The translations under genes were made by a program, and so were the position numbers. This document shows positions 54,008 to 64,000 of a DNA stretch of 64,000 nt, piece after piece (position 1 is the first letter of the stretch; every line of letters starts with the position of its first letter). The stretch is from Prosthecodimorpha hirschii (GTDB lineage Bacteria > Pseudomonadota > Alphaproteobacteria > Rhizobiales > Ancalomicrobiaceae): NCBI RefSeq assembly GCF_001305515.1, contig NZ_LJYW01000001.1:62001-126000 (forward strand), written 5' to 3'. Below the pieces are notes generated by a model. That model searched no databases. It was not told the DNA's origin and saw only the letters and a list, made by a program, of their open reading frames with translations.

Positions 54008-55023
54008 GCCGCCCGCGGCAGCCCGCTTCCGGCTCGCGGCGCCGCGCCTTCGGCGCCGGCGGCCGTTTGCGCTCGCTCGGTCTCGGCCTGCTGGTCGCCG
54101 TCGGCCTGCCGGCCGGTCTCGTCCCGCCTCGGGCCATGGCGCAGACGGTGCGGACCTTCTCGGCCGCCGACCTCATGAAGGGCACGAAGGTTTCGCGCGA
54201 AGCCTGTGCGAAGCTTGAGACATCGGTCTTCGTCGAAGCGGAAGGCGACGCCGTCTGCATCCGCTACTACATCGCCGGCGACGCGCGCGGGAAGCGGGCC
54301 GCCGTCTTCTTTCCGGGCGACAGCATCGGCGCCGACGCCAAGGGCAAGATCGGCCCGGACCCGGGCTACCTGACCCAGGCGCCCGAATATGTGCAGGCCG
54401 CCGTCGGTGTCTGGTCGCAGCGGCTCGGCGTGCCGTTCATCTTCTTCGGACGGCCGGGCCTGCACGGGTCGTCGGGCTGGCATGGGGACCGTCGCACCCG
54501 GCGCGAGGTGGCGCTGACGCGGCTGGCGCTCGATGCCATCAAGGCCCGCGAGGGGCTCGCCGGCTACCACGTCGCCGGCATGTCGGGCGGCGGCATCCTG
54601 GCGGCGGCCGCATTGGCGAGCCGCGACGATGTCGGCTGCGCCGCGATCGGCTCGGCACCGCTCGATTTCTACGCCTTCGCCAAGACCTTCGCGATCCCGC
54701 TCCGGACCGACGGACCGCGCGCGCATTACGACCTGATGCCGGAAGCCGCCACGGTCGCCGGGCGGAAGAGCGCCCGCATCCTGTTCCTGACCTCGCCGAA
54801 GGACCGCGCGGTGCCGCCGGCGACCCAGCAGCCCTTCGTGGATGCGGTCAAGGCCGCGGGCGGTCGATATCTCCACCTCTTCACCGAGGGCCGTGGACCG
54901 GACCGGCACGCCCTGACCGAGAAGTCGCTGTTCAGCCTTGCGATGTGCATCGCCGGCGCCGCGGACGGGGAGATTGCGGCCCGCTACGGCAATACCGGGC
55001 CGGACGATCTGCCGCCGCCTTGA
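54004..55023 (+). CDS. Exported alpha/beta-hydrolase-like protein
   Basis: 339 residues, overlapping gatA by 4 bp. A long positively charged N region and a hydrophobic core ([24 protein letters not shown]) form a signal peptide ending AMA-Q. The nucleophile elbow [21 protein letters not shown] and a C-terminal [12 protein letters not shown] (His) indicate a serine hydrolase of the dipeptidyl-peptidase/esterase kind. Periplasmic; substrate unknown. Its coupling to gatA suggests it is expressed with the amidotransferase by position only. Confidence 0.75.
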   Translation: MSRPRQPASGSRRRAFGAGGRLRSLGLGLLVAVGLPAGLVPPRAMAQTVRTFSAADLMKGTKVSREACAKLETSVFVEAEGDAVCIRYYIAGDARGKRAAVFFPGDSIGADAKGKIGPDPGYLTQAPEYVQAAVGVWSQRLGVPFIFFGRPGLHGSSGWHGDRRTRREVALTRLALDAIKAREGLAGYHVAGMSGGGILAAAALASRDDVGCAAIGSAPLDFYAFAKTFAIPLRTDGPRAHYDLMPEAATVAGRKSARILFLTSPKDRAVPPATQQPFVDAVKAAGGRYLHLFTEGRGPDRHALTEKSLFSLAMCIAGAADGEIAARYGNTGPDDLPPP

Positions 55024-55201
55024 GCTTCCCTGTCCGGACTGCCGGCCAACCCCGGGTCGATCCAGGAACACATTCAGGAAACAATGTAATTGGAAATTTC
55101 CGGCGCGCCTATTTCATCGCAGCCGAGGAGATGAAATAAGAGGCGGTAAGCCGGACGTCACCGGCGCTCGTCTCGCTCCCGGTTTGCTTCGATCGCAGAA
55201 T

Positions 55202-56035
55202 ATGATTCCGGCATATGTCATCAACCTGAAGCTGCGGACCGATCGCGCCGAGCGGATCGGTCGGGTATTCGGAGATCTCGGGATCGACTACCAGCGCGTC
55301 GACGCGGTTCCGGCTGCCGAGATCGGCGCAGAACTGCATCGGACCTGGACGCGCCCGGGGCATGATCGACCGATCGGTGTGGGCCATGTCGCCTGTTTCC
55401 TCAGCCATATGCGCGCCTGGCAGGCGATCGCGGCGGCCCCGCATCGCTACGGGGTGGTGTTCGAGGACGACGTGATCGTCGCGCCGGACCTCGTCGACCT
55501 TCTGAGCCGGGACGATTGGATTCCGGATGGGGCGGACGTCGTGAAGCTCGAGACCAAGGTGACGCGGGAAACGCGGATCGACCGCCGCATCTCGGGCGCG
55601 TGCGGACAGCGCAAGGTGCATCGGCTGCGCGGCAAGCATCTCGGCGCGGCGGGCTACATCCTGGCGCGGCAGACGGCCGCGCGGCTGCTTCAGGCCGACC
55701 TGCCGAAATATCCGGTGGACCGGGTCCTGTTCCATGAGACCGAGGGCTATCTGGCGCAGTTCAACATCCACCAGGTGGTTCCCGGACTGTGCATTCAGGG
55801 CTCGGTTCTGGCGCGCCTGGAGAAGCGTTCGCCGGAGCGCGAGTTCGTCAGCGACATCGCCTATCTGACCCGCAGCGACCGGGTCGGGCCGAAGCCCGCC
55901 GCAGCCGCCGAAGCGGGGCGGCGGCATCGCCTCGGCGGCCTCCCGCGCCTGCGGGTTTCGCTGGCACGCCTCGGCTACGGCCTCGGTCTCCTGCTGCAGG
56001 GACAACGGGGTGGCGCCATTCCGTTCGTGCCTTGA
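55202..56035 (+). CDS. Glycosyltransferase family 25 protein (first of a pair)
   Basis: 277 residues from the ATG at 55202. GT25 signatures: AYVINLKLRTDRAERI at the N terminus, GVGHVACFLSHMRAW, the metal-binding VVFEDDVIV, DVVKLETKV and the late GAAGYILARQTAARLL block. GT25 enzymes add galactose or glucose to lipooligosaccharide or capsule. The C-terminal 60 residues are basic and could bind membrane. It lies between gatA and gatB and is paralogous to the next gene. Confidence 0.88.
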   Translation: MIPAYVINLKLRTDRAERIGRVFGDLGIDYQRVDAVPAAEIGAELHRTWTRPGHDRPIGVGHVACFLSHMRAWQAIAAAPHRYGVVFEDDVIVAPDLVDLLSRDDWIPDGADVVKLETKVTRETRIDRRISGACGQRKVHRLRGKHLGAAGYILARQTAARLLQADLPKYPVDRVLFHETEGYLAQFNIHQVVPGLCIQGSVLARLEKRSPEREFVSDIAYLTRSDRVGPKPAAAAEAGRRHRLGGLPRLRVSLARLGYGLGLLLQGQRGGAIPFVP

Positions 56036-56298
56036 GCCTTGAGCGTCCCGTGGCGGACCTGCGGCCGACGACCCGGTGCGGCCCCAAGTCCAGTTGCACA
56101 GGCGGGAACGAGGCAATCGAGGAGGCATTTCCATCGGCAGTACGGCCGCGGCAGCAGACCTTCCGAAAGGGAAATGTGCCATTAGAGCGATATATTGTAC
56201 GAGCAGCATGACCGACGCTTCGCGGTGTTGCCCGTGCGACTCCGTGGGTTGAGTGACCTTCCGCACCGGAGTGCGCAGGTCTGATGTCGGGAGCATTG

Positions 56299-57207
56299 AT
56301 GCCAATCAAAGCCTACGTCACCAATCTCGAGCGCCGAACCGATCGCGCCCAGAGAATGGTGCAATTGCTCGCCGACCGCGGAATCCCGTGCGAGATCGTG
56401 GCCGCCGTGGAATTCAGCGATCCCGAAATAGCGCCCGAGGTCGAGCGGCGCATTTCCATACCGGGCGGCGTCCGCAATCGCGCAGCCGTCGCCTGTACCA
56501 TAAGCCACGAGCGTATCTGGCGCCGGATCGCGGAGGGTGAGGAGCCTCATGCGATCATTTTCGAGGACGATATCGTCATCGCTGACGATTTCGCCGCCAT
56601 GCTGGCCGATCCTGCATTCGTTCCGGCGGATGCCGACATCGTCAAGATGGAGACCTTCTTTAAGCTACAGACCCGGATCGATCGGAAACCGACAGTGACG
56701 ATCGGGCGCTACCGGCTGCATCGCCTGCGCGGCCACCATGTCGGCACGGCTGCCTATCTGTTGACCCGCAAGGGGGCCCGTGCGCTTCTGTCCCGCCCGT
56801 TGCCGCCTCGGGTGGTCGACTGGATCCTGTTCGACGAGATCGAAGGCGTTCTCAACGATCTGACCGTCTACCAGCTGGTCCCGGCCCCCTGCGCGCAAGG
56901 GTCGGTGCTCGCGAGCAAGCGCGACTGGCCCATGGACCCGGTCTTCGCCAGCGACGTGAAGCCTGGAGCCATCGAGGGCGACCGGGCGCGACGGAAGCCG
57001 AGGCTCCCCTTTACGACGCCGGACGAGCGCCCGCGCTATCTGACCAAGCGGCTTGGCTTCTCCCGAAGGTCTCAGTCGATCGAGCGTTACCTGCGGACAG
57101 CGGTGTGTCGGGCCATCTGGGCGGCGCGCGGACAAACGCTGGGCGAGGTGCCCTTCGTGCTCGACGAACCAGGGACGCAGACGCGGCCGACCGAAGAAGG
57201 CGCGTGA
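56299..57207 (+). CDS. Glycosyltransferase family 25 protein (second of a pair)
   Basis: 302 residues from the ATG at 56299, with GGGA six bases upstream (ATG at 56284 is an alternative). Same fold as its neighbour: [56 protein letters not shown] and [16 protein letters not shown]. The two share the RLRGxHxGxAxY block but differ widely elsewhere, so the duplication is old. Likely cell-surface glycan synthesis on the cytoplasmic face. Confidence 0.88.
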   Translation: MPIKAYVTNLERRTDRAQRMVQLLADRGIPCEIVAAVEFSDPEIAPEVERRISIPGGVRNRAAVACTISHERIWRRIAEGEEPHAIIFEDDIVIADDFAAMLADPAFVPADADIVKMETFFKLQTRIDRKPTVTIGRYRLHRLRGHHVGTAAYLLTRKGARALLSRPLPPRVVDWILFDEIEGVLNDLTVYQLVPAPCAQGSVLASKRDWPMDPVFASDVKPGAIEGDRARRKPRLPFTTPDERPRYLTKRLGFSRRSQSIERYLRTAVCRAIWAARGQTLGEVPFVLDEPGTQTRPTEEGA

Positions 57208-57481
57208 GCACCGATCTGACGGTCCGGCACCGCAGGCAAGAGGTCTTGGTCTGCCAGTCCGCCGGTTGGCCGCGGATGCGGCAAGGCCTTCGAGCCGCCC
57301 GCGCGGGCGAACGGGCCGGCATCCGGAGTGCCGTCGATCCGGCCGCCCCCCGATCCCAGTGCCGCACGGCCCGATCCCGAGGCGCGTGATCGTCCTCCCC
57401 TTGATCCGGGGGGCGCGAGGCAGTACCCACGGAGCACAGCGCCCGGTGACGCGGCGCGACCGAATTTGTCCGGGGCCTTTC

Positions 57482-58963
57482 ATGAACGCAGTCGTCCGCA
57501 CCGCCAAGCCGTCCCAGCTCATCCGTGGAGCGACCGGGGACTGGGAAATCGTGATCGGCCTCGAAGTCCACGCCCAGGTCAATTCCGAGGCGAAGCTCTT
57601 TTCCGGGGCCTCGACCACCTTCGGCAACGATCCGAATTCCAATGTCAGCCTGGTCGACGCGGCCATGCCGGGCATGCTGCCGGTGATCAATGTCGAATGC
57701 GTCCGCCAGGCGGTGCGCACCGGGCTCGGCCTGAAGGCCGCGATCAACCGGCGCTCGATCTTCGACCGGAAGAACTATTTCTATCCGGACCTGCCGCAGG
57801 GCTACCAGATCTCGCAGTACAAGAACCCGATCGTCGGCGAGGGCCGCATCCTGATCGACATGCCGGACGGCGAGACCATCGAGGTCGGCGTCGAGCGGCT
57901 GCATCTGGAGCAGGATGCCGGCAAGTCGATCCACGACCAGTCGCCGGTCTATTCCTTCGTCGACCTGAACCGCTCCGGCGTCGCCCTGATGGAGATCGTG
58001 TCGAAGCCCGACCTGCGCTCCTCGGAGGAGGCCAAGGCCTACGTGTCGAAGCTGCGCACCATCCTGCGCTATCTCGGCACCTGCGACGGCGACATGGAGA
58101 AGGGCAACCTGCGCGCCGACGTGAACGTCTCGGTGCACAAGCCCGGCACGCCCTTCGGCACGCGCTGCGAGATCAAGAACGTCAACTCGATCCGCTTCAT
58201 CGGCCAGGCGATCGAATATGAGGCGCGCCGCCAGATCGGGATCGTCGAGGACGGCGGCACGATCGTGCAGGAGACCCGGCTGTTCGACCCCGGCAAGGGC
58301 GAGACGCGCTCGATGCGCTCGAAGGAAGAGGCGCACGACTACCGCTATTTCCCCGATCCGGACCTGCTGCCGCTCGAATTCAGCCAGGACTTCGTCGACG
58401 CGCTCGCCGCCCATCTGCCGGAACTGCCGGACGAGAAGAAGGCCCGCTTCGTGCGCGACTACGGCGTCACCCCCTATGACGCCATGGTGCTGACCCTGGA
58501 GCGCGCCTCGGCCGACTATTTCGAGGCAGTCGCCAAGGGGCGCGACGCCAAGGCGGCGGCCAACTGGGTGATCAACGAACTGTTCGGCCGCCTGAACAAG
58601 GAAGGCAAGGGCATCGAGGCGAGCCCGGTCTCCGCCGACCAGCTCGGCGCGATCGTCGACCTGATCGGCGACAGCACCATCTCGGGCAAGATCGCCAAGG
58701 ACCTGTTCGAGATCGTCTGGGCCGAGGGCGGCGATCCGCGCGCCATCGTCGAGACCCGCGGCCTAAAGCAGGTGACCGATACCGGCGCCATCGAGGCGGC
58801 CTGCGATGCGGTCATCGCGGCCAATCCCGACAAGGTCCAGCAGGCCAAGGCCAAGCCGACCATGATCGGCTGGTTCGTCGGCCAGGTCATGAAGCAGACC
58901 GGCGGCAAGGCCAACCCGCAGGCCGTCAACGACATGCTGAAGGGCAAGCTCGGCATCGAGTGA
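57482..58963 (+). CDS. gatB: Asp-tRNA(Asn)/Glu-tRNA(Gln) amidotransferase subunit B
   Basis: 493 residues starting [12 protein letters not shown]. GatB signatures: [68 protein letters not shown] and [10 protein letters not shown]. The C-terminal YqeY-like tail ([22 protein letters not shown]) binds tRNA. It phosphorylates and amidates Glu-tRNA(Gln). Separated from gatA by three unrelated genes but on the same strand. Confidence 0.97.
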   Translation: MNAVVRTAKPSQLIRGATGDWEIVIGLEVHAQVNSEAKLFSGASTTFGNDPNSNVSLVDAAMPGMLPVINVECVRQAVRTGLGLKAAINRRSIFDRKNYFYPDLPQGYQISQYKNPIVGEGRILIDMPDGETIEVGVERLHLEQDAGKSIHDQSPVYSFVDLNRSGVALMEIVSKPDLRSSEEAKAYVSKLRTILRYLGTCDGDMEKGNLRADVNVSVHKPGTPFGTRCEIKNVNSIRFIGQAIEYEARRQIGIVEDGGTIVQETRLFDPGKGETRSMRSKEEAHDYRYFPDPDLLPLEFSQDFVDALAAHLPELPDEKKARFVRDYGVTPYDAMVLTLERASADYFEAVAKGRDAKAAANWVINELFGRLNKEGKGIEASPVSADQLGAIVDLIGDSTISGKIAKDLFEIVWAEGGDPRAIVETRGLKQVTDTGAIEAACDAVIAANPDKVQQAKAKPTMIGWFVGQVMKQTGGKANPQAVNDMLKGKLGIE

Positions 58964-59004
58964 CCGACAGCCGCTTCATCGAGCCTTCCTCCTGCGTGAA
59001 CGAA

Positions 59005-59034
59005 ATCGGCCGTCGCCCTGAGGCGACGGCCGAT
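59005..59034. terminator. Hairpin terminator between convergent gatB and msrP
   Basis: Perfect 13-bp stem ATCGGCCGTCGCC/GGCGACGGCCGAT with loop CTGA. The T-run is weak on the plus strand and short on the minus strand. Its place between two converging genes suggests bidirectional use. Confidence 0.7.
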
Positions 59035-59111
59035 TGATTCTGCGACGAAAACCGGACCGGACTCGCGGACCGGCTGGGAGACCCATGCCGGGCCGGGGGC
59101 CGGGCCGACGG

Positions 59112-60068
59112 TCACATGAACAGTCGCTCGCCCTTGATGTCCTTGTAGAGATGGGCGACCTCGGCGGCATAGCCGTTGTAAAGCTGGGTCGGGACGCTCT
59201 CGCCGGTCGACAGCACGCGCTCGTGGGCCTGGCTCCAGCGCGGATGAGAAACCTCCGGGTTCACATTGGCCCAGAAGCCGTATTCACTGTCCTGCAGCTG
59301 TTCCCAGAAGGTCTTCGGCCGCTCGGCCGTGAAGGTGAAGCGCACGATCGACTTGACCGACTTGAAGCCGTATTTCCACGGCACGGCGAGGCGCAGCGGC
59401 GCGCCATGCTGGTTCGGCAGCGGTTTGCCATAGGCGCCGACCGCGATGAAGGCGAGGTCGTTGGTCGCCTCGGCCAGGGTCAAACCCTCGGTATAGGGCC
59501 AAGGATAGCCGGGCGAGCGCTGGTAGGGCGACTGGCTCGGATCCATGAAGGTCTGCATTTTCAGATACTTGGCGCCGGACTGCGGCTTGGCCAGCTTGAC
59601 CAGCTCGGCCAGCGCGAAGCCGGTCCAGGGAATCGTCATCGACCAGGCCTCGACGCAGCGCAGCCGGTAGAGCCGCTCCTCGAGTGGCATCTTCTGGACG
59701 AGTTCGGTGAAATCGAGCGTGATCGGCGCCTCGACCAGGCCATCGATGGTGACCTGCCAGGGGCGCGTCTTCAGCCGCTTGGCTGCGCCGGCGACCGATT
59801 TCGACGTGCCGAACTCGTAGAAATTGTTGTAGCTCGCATTGTCGGCCTCCGGCGTCAGCGGCCGGTCGAGCTTGAAGGCCTCGTTGCGCTTGGCCGGCAG
59901 AAGCCGGGCCAGCGGATCGTCGTCGGCCCGCGCCGGGCGCGCCATCAGGGCGGCGCCGGCGGCCAGGCCGCCGAAACCCGCCAGCACCGCGCGCCGGTCC
60001 CAGAACAGGGCCTCCGGCGTCGCCGCACTCTCCGCCACCTGCCAGCGCCTGCGCTTCACGATGTTCAT
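59112..60068 (-). CDS. msrP: Protein-methionine-sulfoxide reductase catalytic subunit
   Basis: 318 residues from the ATG at 60068 (GGGGAGAG upstream). Tat signal with twin arginine in WDRRAVLAGFGGLAAGAALM, ending RARA-D. The sulfite-oxidase-like molybdopterin fold has the Mo-ligating Cys in RLRCVEAWSM, and NNFYEFGTSK and GKPLPNQHGAPLRLAVPWKYG. MsrP repairs oxidised methionines of periplasmic proteins. Its usual membrane partner MsrQ is not found next to it in this window. Confidence 0.95.
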   Translation of the reverse strand: MNIVKRRRWQVAESAATPEALFWDRRAVLAGFGGLAAGAALMARPARADDDPLARLLPAKRNEAFKLDRPLTPEADNASYNNFYEFGTSKSVAGAAKRLKTRPWQVTIDGLVEAPITLDFTELVQKMPLEERLYRLRCVEAWSMTIPWTGFALAELVKLAKPQSGAKYLKMQTFMDPSQSPYQRSPGYPWPYTEGLTLAEATNDLAFIAVGAYGKPLPNQHGAPLRLAVPWKYGFKSVKSIVRFTFTAERPKTFWEQLQDSEYGFWANVNPEVSHPRWSQAHERVLSTGESVPTQLYNGYAAEVAHLYKDIKGERLFM

Positions 60069-60185
60069 GTCGGTCTCTCCCCTTGCCCCGTCCGATACGT
60101 CCCAATCTGGCGGATCGTTACGGTTGGGCAAGCCGGGCAGGGGTCAAGCCATCGTGAGCGGCGGCAGCGGCATTGCATCCGAACG

Positions 60186-60212
60186 GAAAGGGCCGGCCCG
60201 ATGGCCGGCCCT
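60186..60212 (-). terminator. Rho-independent terminator of the EF-G-like gene
   Basis: On the minus strand AGGGCCGGC, a six-base loop and GCCGGCCCT are followed by TTT. It lies about 80 bp past the stop codon. Confidence 0.6.
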
Positions 60213-60294
60213 CCCATGTACTTCGACCCGTCCGGTAGCACCCCGCCGGGGTCGCCCCGGACAGGGTCGCGCCGGCCAGGGGCGCCCGGACCGG

Positions 60295-62379
60295 TCACGC
60301 CGCGCGGGCGGCCTTCTGCCGTTCCAGCACCTTGGCGGCGAGATGGCCGGACAGTTCGGCGAGATGTTCGAACCGTGCGCGGAAAGTGCCGACGCCGGCC
60401 GTGGCCGAGCGCAGCTCTACGATCAGGTGCTGCATCTCGGCCTGCGGGATCAGCGCCTGGACGGTGTCCCAGCCGGCCCAGTCGGTGCGGGCATCGAAGC
60501 CGAGCAGCTGGCCGCGCCGCCCGGTGACGATCTGGTTGATCCGGGCCGTCGCGTCGGACGGGCAGGCGATCTCGACCCTCAGGATCGGTTCCAGCAAGAT
60601 CGGCTGGCAGTTCGGCAAGCCCTCGCGCATGCCGATCTGGGCGGCGGTCTTGAAGGCCATGTCGGAGCTGTCGACCGTATGGTAGGAGCCGTCGACCAGC
60701 CGGACGGCGAGATCGACGACGGGGAAGCCGAGCGCGCCGGCCTTGAGGCAATCGGCGACGCCCTCCTCGACGGCCGGGATATAGTTGCGCGGTACCACGC
60801 CGCCGGTGATCGCCTCGGTGAACACGAAGCCGGAGCCCCGCGGCAGCGGCGCGATCTCCAGCACCACGTCGCCGAACTGGCCGTGGCCGCCGGACTGCTT
60901 CTTGTGCCGGCCGCGCACGGTGGTCTTGCCGCGGATCGTTTCGCGATAGGGCACCGAGATCGGCCTGAACTCGACCGTCACGCCGAACTTGGCCGTCAGA
61001 CGCTCGAAGGCGACGCGCAGGTGCATCTCGCCCTGGCCCTCGACCAGCGTCTCGCCGGTCTCGGCATCGTGGCTGATGCGGATCGACGGGTCCTCCTCGG
61101 CGATGCGGGTCAGGGCCGCATTCAGCTTGACCTCGTCCTTGCGGTCGGTCGGGACCACGGCGGTGCCCATGACCGGTTCCGGCGGCGTCAGGGTGGCGAG
61201 CCGGGGCGTGCCGGTCTTGGCGGTGGTCAGCGTGTCGCCGGTATGGGCGACCTCGACCTTGGCCAGGCCGACCGTCTCGCCCGCGATCGCCTCGCCGCGT
61301 TTCGTCGTCTCCTTGCCCTGGATGCGGTAGAGGCCGGAGATCCGGTCGCCGGCGCCGTTCGGGTCGAACAGGGTCGCGCCCTCGGCGAGCTTGCCGGCGA
61401 GCACGCGCGCGATCGACATCTTGCCGCCGTGCTGGGTGTGCAGCGTCTTCACGACCTGCACCACGGCCTCGCCCGGGCCGGCATTGAGGCCGAGCCGGTC
61501 GGCGGTGGCGGCGACCGACGGGGCGTCGTGCCGGATCGCCTTGAGCAGCCGCGTGACGCCGTTGCCGCGTTCGGCCGAGCCGATGAAGACCGGGCAGATC
61601 AGACCCTCGCGGGTCTCCCGGCGCAGGTCCTCGAAAATCTCGTCGCGCGGCGGCTCGATGTCGGAGAGCAGTTCCTCCATCAGATGGTCGTCGTAGTCGG
61701 CGAGCTTCTCCAGCATCTGGTAGCGCGCCTCGACCTCCTGGGCCCGGTCGGCGTCCGGGATCGGGACGATCTCGCTTTCGGCATGCTCGCGGAAGACATG
61801 GGCGCGCTCGAGCGCGAGATCGATCGTGCCGATCGCGATGCCTTCCTTCCAGATCGGGATCTGGCGCAGCACCATCGGCACCGTCGAGGCGGTCTGCATC
61901 AGTTCCAGCGTCTCGCGCAGGCTCTGGTCGGCCTTGTCGATCTTGTTGAGAAACAGGACATGGGGGACGCCGCGCGTCTCCAGGAGCTTCAACGTCAGTT
62001 GCAGCGCGGGAATCTTCTTCTGATCGGCCTCGCAGACCACCACCGCCATGTCGACGCCGGGCAGCACCGCTTCGCCCTCGAACAGGAACTCGACCGAGCC
62101 CGGGCAGTCGAGGATCGTGAAGCGCTCGCCAAGGAATTCGCAGTCCGCCACGTTCAACTCGACGCCCATGCGGTGCGCGCGCGCCTCCGGCGCGGCGTCG
62201 CCGAGGCTGGTGCCGTCCGCCACGCGGCCGGCCTTCGGGATTGCCCCCGTGCGCTCGAGGATCGCTTCGAGCAGGGACGTCTTGCCGCTCGCGAAGGGAC
62301 CGACCAGTGCCACGCAGCGGGGGCCGGCTTGTCTGCCACGTCCCGCATTGCCTCCGATACCTGTCGAACCGTCTGCCAT
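60295..62379 (-). CDS. Elongation factor G-like GTPase
   Basis: 694 residues; GGGAGG precedes the ATG. The EF-G architecture is complete: G1 GPFASGKTS, G3 DCPGSVEF, G4 NKIDKA, then domains II-V (EMHLRVAFERL, GGVVPRNYIPAVEEG, LLGFDARTDWAGWDTV). In the G3 motif the catalytic His of true EF-G (DxPGH) is Ser. The N terminus also has a GS-rich extension. This fits the divergent EF-G2-like family, whose members show weak or no translocase activity; the role is unknown. The true EF-G gene is not in the window. Confidence 0.92.
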   Translation of the reverse strand: MADGSTGIGGNAGRGRQAGPRCVALVGPFASGKTSLLEAILERTGAIPKAGRVADGTSLGDAAPEARAHRMGVELNVADCEFLGERFTILDCPGSVEFLFEGEAVLPGVDMAVVVCEADQKKIPALQLTLKLLETRGVPHVLFLNKIDKADQSLRETLELMQTASTVPMVLRQIPIWKEGIAIGTIDLALERAHVFREHAESEIVPIPDADRAQEVEARYQMLEKLADYDDHLMEELLSDIEPPRDEIFEDLRRETREGLICPVFIGSAERGNGVTRLLKAIRHDAPSVAATADRLGLNAGPGEAVVQVVKTLHTQHGGKMSIARVLAGKLAEGATLFDPNGAGDRISGLYRIQGKETTKRGEAIAGETVGLAKVEVAHTGDTLTTAKTGTPRLATLTPPEPVMGTAVVPTDRKDEVKLNAALTRIAEEDPSIRISHDAETGETLVEGQGEMHLRVAFERLTAKFGVTVEFRPISVPYRETIRGKTTVRGRHKKQSGGHGQFGDVVLEIAPLPRGSGFVFTEAITGGVVPRNYIPAVEEGVADCLKAGALGFPVVDLAVRLVDGSYHTVDSSDMAFKTAAQIGMREGLPNCQPILLEPILRVEIACPSDATARINQIVTGRRGQLLGFDARTDWAGWDTVQALIPQAEMQHLIVELRSATAGVGTFRARFEHLAELSGHLAAKVLERQKAARAA

Positions 62380-62638
62380 GATTGCCTCCCGTTCTTGGTA
62401 TGTTCACACCAGCCCGTCCCCGCGGATCAGGGAAGAGCCGCGGGGATGGCACCGGGTCGAGGCGGAGGCGACCGCCTCTGGGTTCGCATGGTCGCGCGAT
62501 GTCAGGTCGCTGGCAAGGGTCGCCGCGTTGCCGGAGCCTCGGTAGCAATCCGGAGCCGGTTCACCGAGCCGTGCTCCCGAGCCCGTGCGGGATGTCCCCC
62601 CGTGCGGTTCGGACTGTGCTAGGATCGTCGCATTCGCA

Positions 62639-63991
62639 ATGGACCAGGAGGGGCTCGGCGCCCGCGTTCACGGCATGATCGGTCTGGAACTTCTGTTCTT
62701 TTTCGCCCTGACGCTCGTGAACGGGTTCTTCGCGATGTCGGAAATGGCCCTTGTGTCGGCGCGCCGGGCGCGACTCGGGCCGCTCGCCGAATCGGGCGAT
62801 CTGCGCGCCCAGCGCGCCATCGAACTCGGCGAGAACCCGACCCGGTTCCTGTCTTCGGTTCAGATCGGCATCACGGTCACCGGCCTCCTAGCCGGTGCGG
62901 CGTCCGGTGCGGCCCTGGCCGGCCGCTTCGCCGAGTTCCTGATCTTCGCCGCGCCCGGCATTCAGGCCTGGGCCGACGAGATCGCCTTCACGGTCGTGAT
63001 CGTGTTCATGACCTTCGTCACGCTGATCTTCGGCGAGTTGGTCCCGAAGCGGATCGCGATCGCCGCCCCCGAGCCGATCGCGCTGTGGGTGGCCGGACCG
63101 ATCTCGGTCGTCAGCCGGATCGCCTCGCCCTTCGTCGGGCTGCTCTCGATCGCCTCGAATGCCGTGCTGACCCTGTTCGGCGTGCGCGAATCGACCGGCG
63201 GCGAGGTGACCGAGGAAGAGGTGATGCATGTGCTGGCGGAGGGCGTGCAGGCCGGCGTGCTCGACCCGGAGGAGCGCGAACTCCTCGAGGGCGTGATGCG
63301 CGTCGCCGACCGTCCGGTCCGGGCGATCATGACGCCGCGCCCCGATCTCTATTGGATCGACCCGAACGATCCGCCCGAGCAGATGCGGCGCGAGATCGCC
63401 GAATGCCCCTATTCGCTGGTGGTCGTCGCGACTGGTTCGATCGATGAGCCGACCGGCGTCGTCTACAAAAAGGACCTGCTCGCCGACGCTCTGGCCGGCC
63501 GCCCTGTCGATATCGCCGCGGCCCTGCGGGAACCGATCGTGGTGCCGGAAAACGCCCAGGTGCTCAAGCTGCTGGAGACCTTCCGCGGCACCCCGACCCA
63601 TTGCGCCTTCGTGGTCGACGAGTATGGCAGCCTGCAGGGACTGATCACGCTGACCGACATCATCGAGGGCATCGCCGGCGATCTCGCCGATGTCGATGCG
63701 CCGCATGGCGGACCGGTGCGCCGGGACGACGGATCCTGGCTGCTCGACGGCGACACCGATATCGGCGATCTGGAACGGCTCGTCGACCTGCCCGAACTCG
63801 AGCATGGCAGCTACCACACCCTCGGCGGCCTGATGCTATCGGTGCTGAATCGCATCCCGACGGAGGGCGAGAAGGCCGTGATCGGCGATTTCGTTTTCGA
63901 AGTCATGGACATGGACGGCCGGCGGATCGACAAGGTGCTGATCTCGCCGCGTCCGACCGGGCGCGCCGTTCCGGAAGAAGACGTCGCCTGA
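62639..63991 (+). CDS. CNNM/HlyC-CorC family membrane protein with CBS domains
   Basis: About 450 residues from the ATG at 62639; the ATG at 62675 (MIGLELLFFF) is also possible and neither has a strong ribosome site. DUF21 membrane module: ALTLVNGFFAMSEMALVSARRARL, LSSVQIGITVTGLLAGAASG, FGELVPKRIAI. A CBS pair (VRAIMTPRPDLYWID, LQGLITLTDIIEGIAGD) and a C-terminal CorC_HlyC domain (LGGLMLSVLNRIPTEG, FEVMDMDGRRIDKVLI) follow. These proteins are linked to Mg/Co efflux or sodium-coupled magnesium transport. The end of the window lies just after the stop. Confidence 0.92.
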   Translation: MDQEGLGARVHGMIGLELLFFFALTLVNGFFAMSEMALVSARRARLGPLAESGDLRAQRAIELGENPTRFLSSVQIGITVTGLLAGAASGAALAGRFAEFLIFAAPGIQAWADEIAFTVVIVFMTFVTLIFGELVPKRIAIAAPEPIALWVAGPISVVSRIASPFVGLLSIASNAVLTLFGVRESTGGEVTEEEVMHVLAEGVQAGVLDPEERELLEGVMRVADRPVRAIMTPRPDLYWIDPNDPPEQMRREIAECPYSLVVVATGSIDEPTGVVYKKDLLADALAGRPVDIAAALREPIVVPENAQVLKLLETFRGTPTHCAFVVDEYGSLQGLITLTDIIEGIAGDLADVDAPHGGPVRRDDGSWLLDGDTDIGDLERLVDLPELEHGSYHTLGGLMLSVLNRIPTEGEKAVIGDFVFEVMDMDGRRIDKVLISPRPTGRAVPEEDVA

Positions 63992-64000
63992 ACATTGCCG

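Overview
This 64-kb window is chromosomal DNA from a GC-rich alphaproteobacterium, most probably of the order Hyphomicrobiales (Rhizobiales). The evidence is the gene content and gene order: glnB-glnA behind a sigma-54 promoter, tyrS back to back with anmK, sdhE next to mfd, ruvX near a UPF0173 hydrolase and gatC-gatA, an MsrP reductase and an EF-G-like protein. I cannot name the genus from sequence alone.

Region 1 (1-12186) is an accessory island. It holds a PIN-like fragment, a DUF4365 nuclease-like protein and a complete AbiEi/AbiEii toxin-antitoxin pair. An ArsC/Spx-like reductase follows, and then an 8-kb segment bounded by two same-orientation IS630-family copies. Inside that segment are a beheaded tyrosine integrase, a large HTH-NACHT-pentapeptide-repeat protein, and, divergent from it, a two-gene unit of an Fe(II)/2-oxoglutarate oxygenase and an AlaX-like tRNA-editing protein. 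This segment is the best candidate for an undescribed (probably defence) system.

Region 2 (12388-15730) has a MarR regulator and epimerase operon with a probably leaderless promoter, a three-hairpin dispersed repeat, an orphan DarT1-type NADAR antitoxin, tRNA-Glu(TTC) and a very small membrane-protein gene.

Region 3 (15973-38100) is mostly core: dnaE, an aldo/keto reductase, glnA and glnB, the NAD(P)HX repair enzyme, a molybdopterin oxidoreductase with a WYL regulator, a secreted amidase, a LuxR-type regulator, tyrS/anmK, and a cupin plus flavin monooxygenase unit divergent from an AraC regulator (which runs on to 39181). A second, inverted copy of the three-hairpin repeat lies at 32245-32364.

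Region 4 (39182-49220) begins with an inverted pair of palindromic repeats and a TIR-LRR protein, a second likely immune receptor. It then returns to core genes: sdhE, mfd, dprA, a glutathione transferase and ruvX.

Region 5 (49214-50629) is a small AT-rich insert. It carries a two-gene operon for a lipoprotein-like and a membrane protein and is bracketed by two 159-bp MITE-like elements. It splits ruvX from the UPF0173-gatC-gatA cluster.

Region 6 (50677-64000) has gatC, gatA and gatB, the glutamyl-tRNA(Gln) amidotransferase that works on Glu-tRNA. An alpha/beta hydrolase and two GT25 glycosyltransferases sit between gatA and gatB. msrP, an EF-G-like GTPase and a CNNM/HlyC-type membrane protein complete the window.

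No CRISPR array and no rRNA gene were seen.
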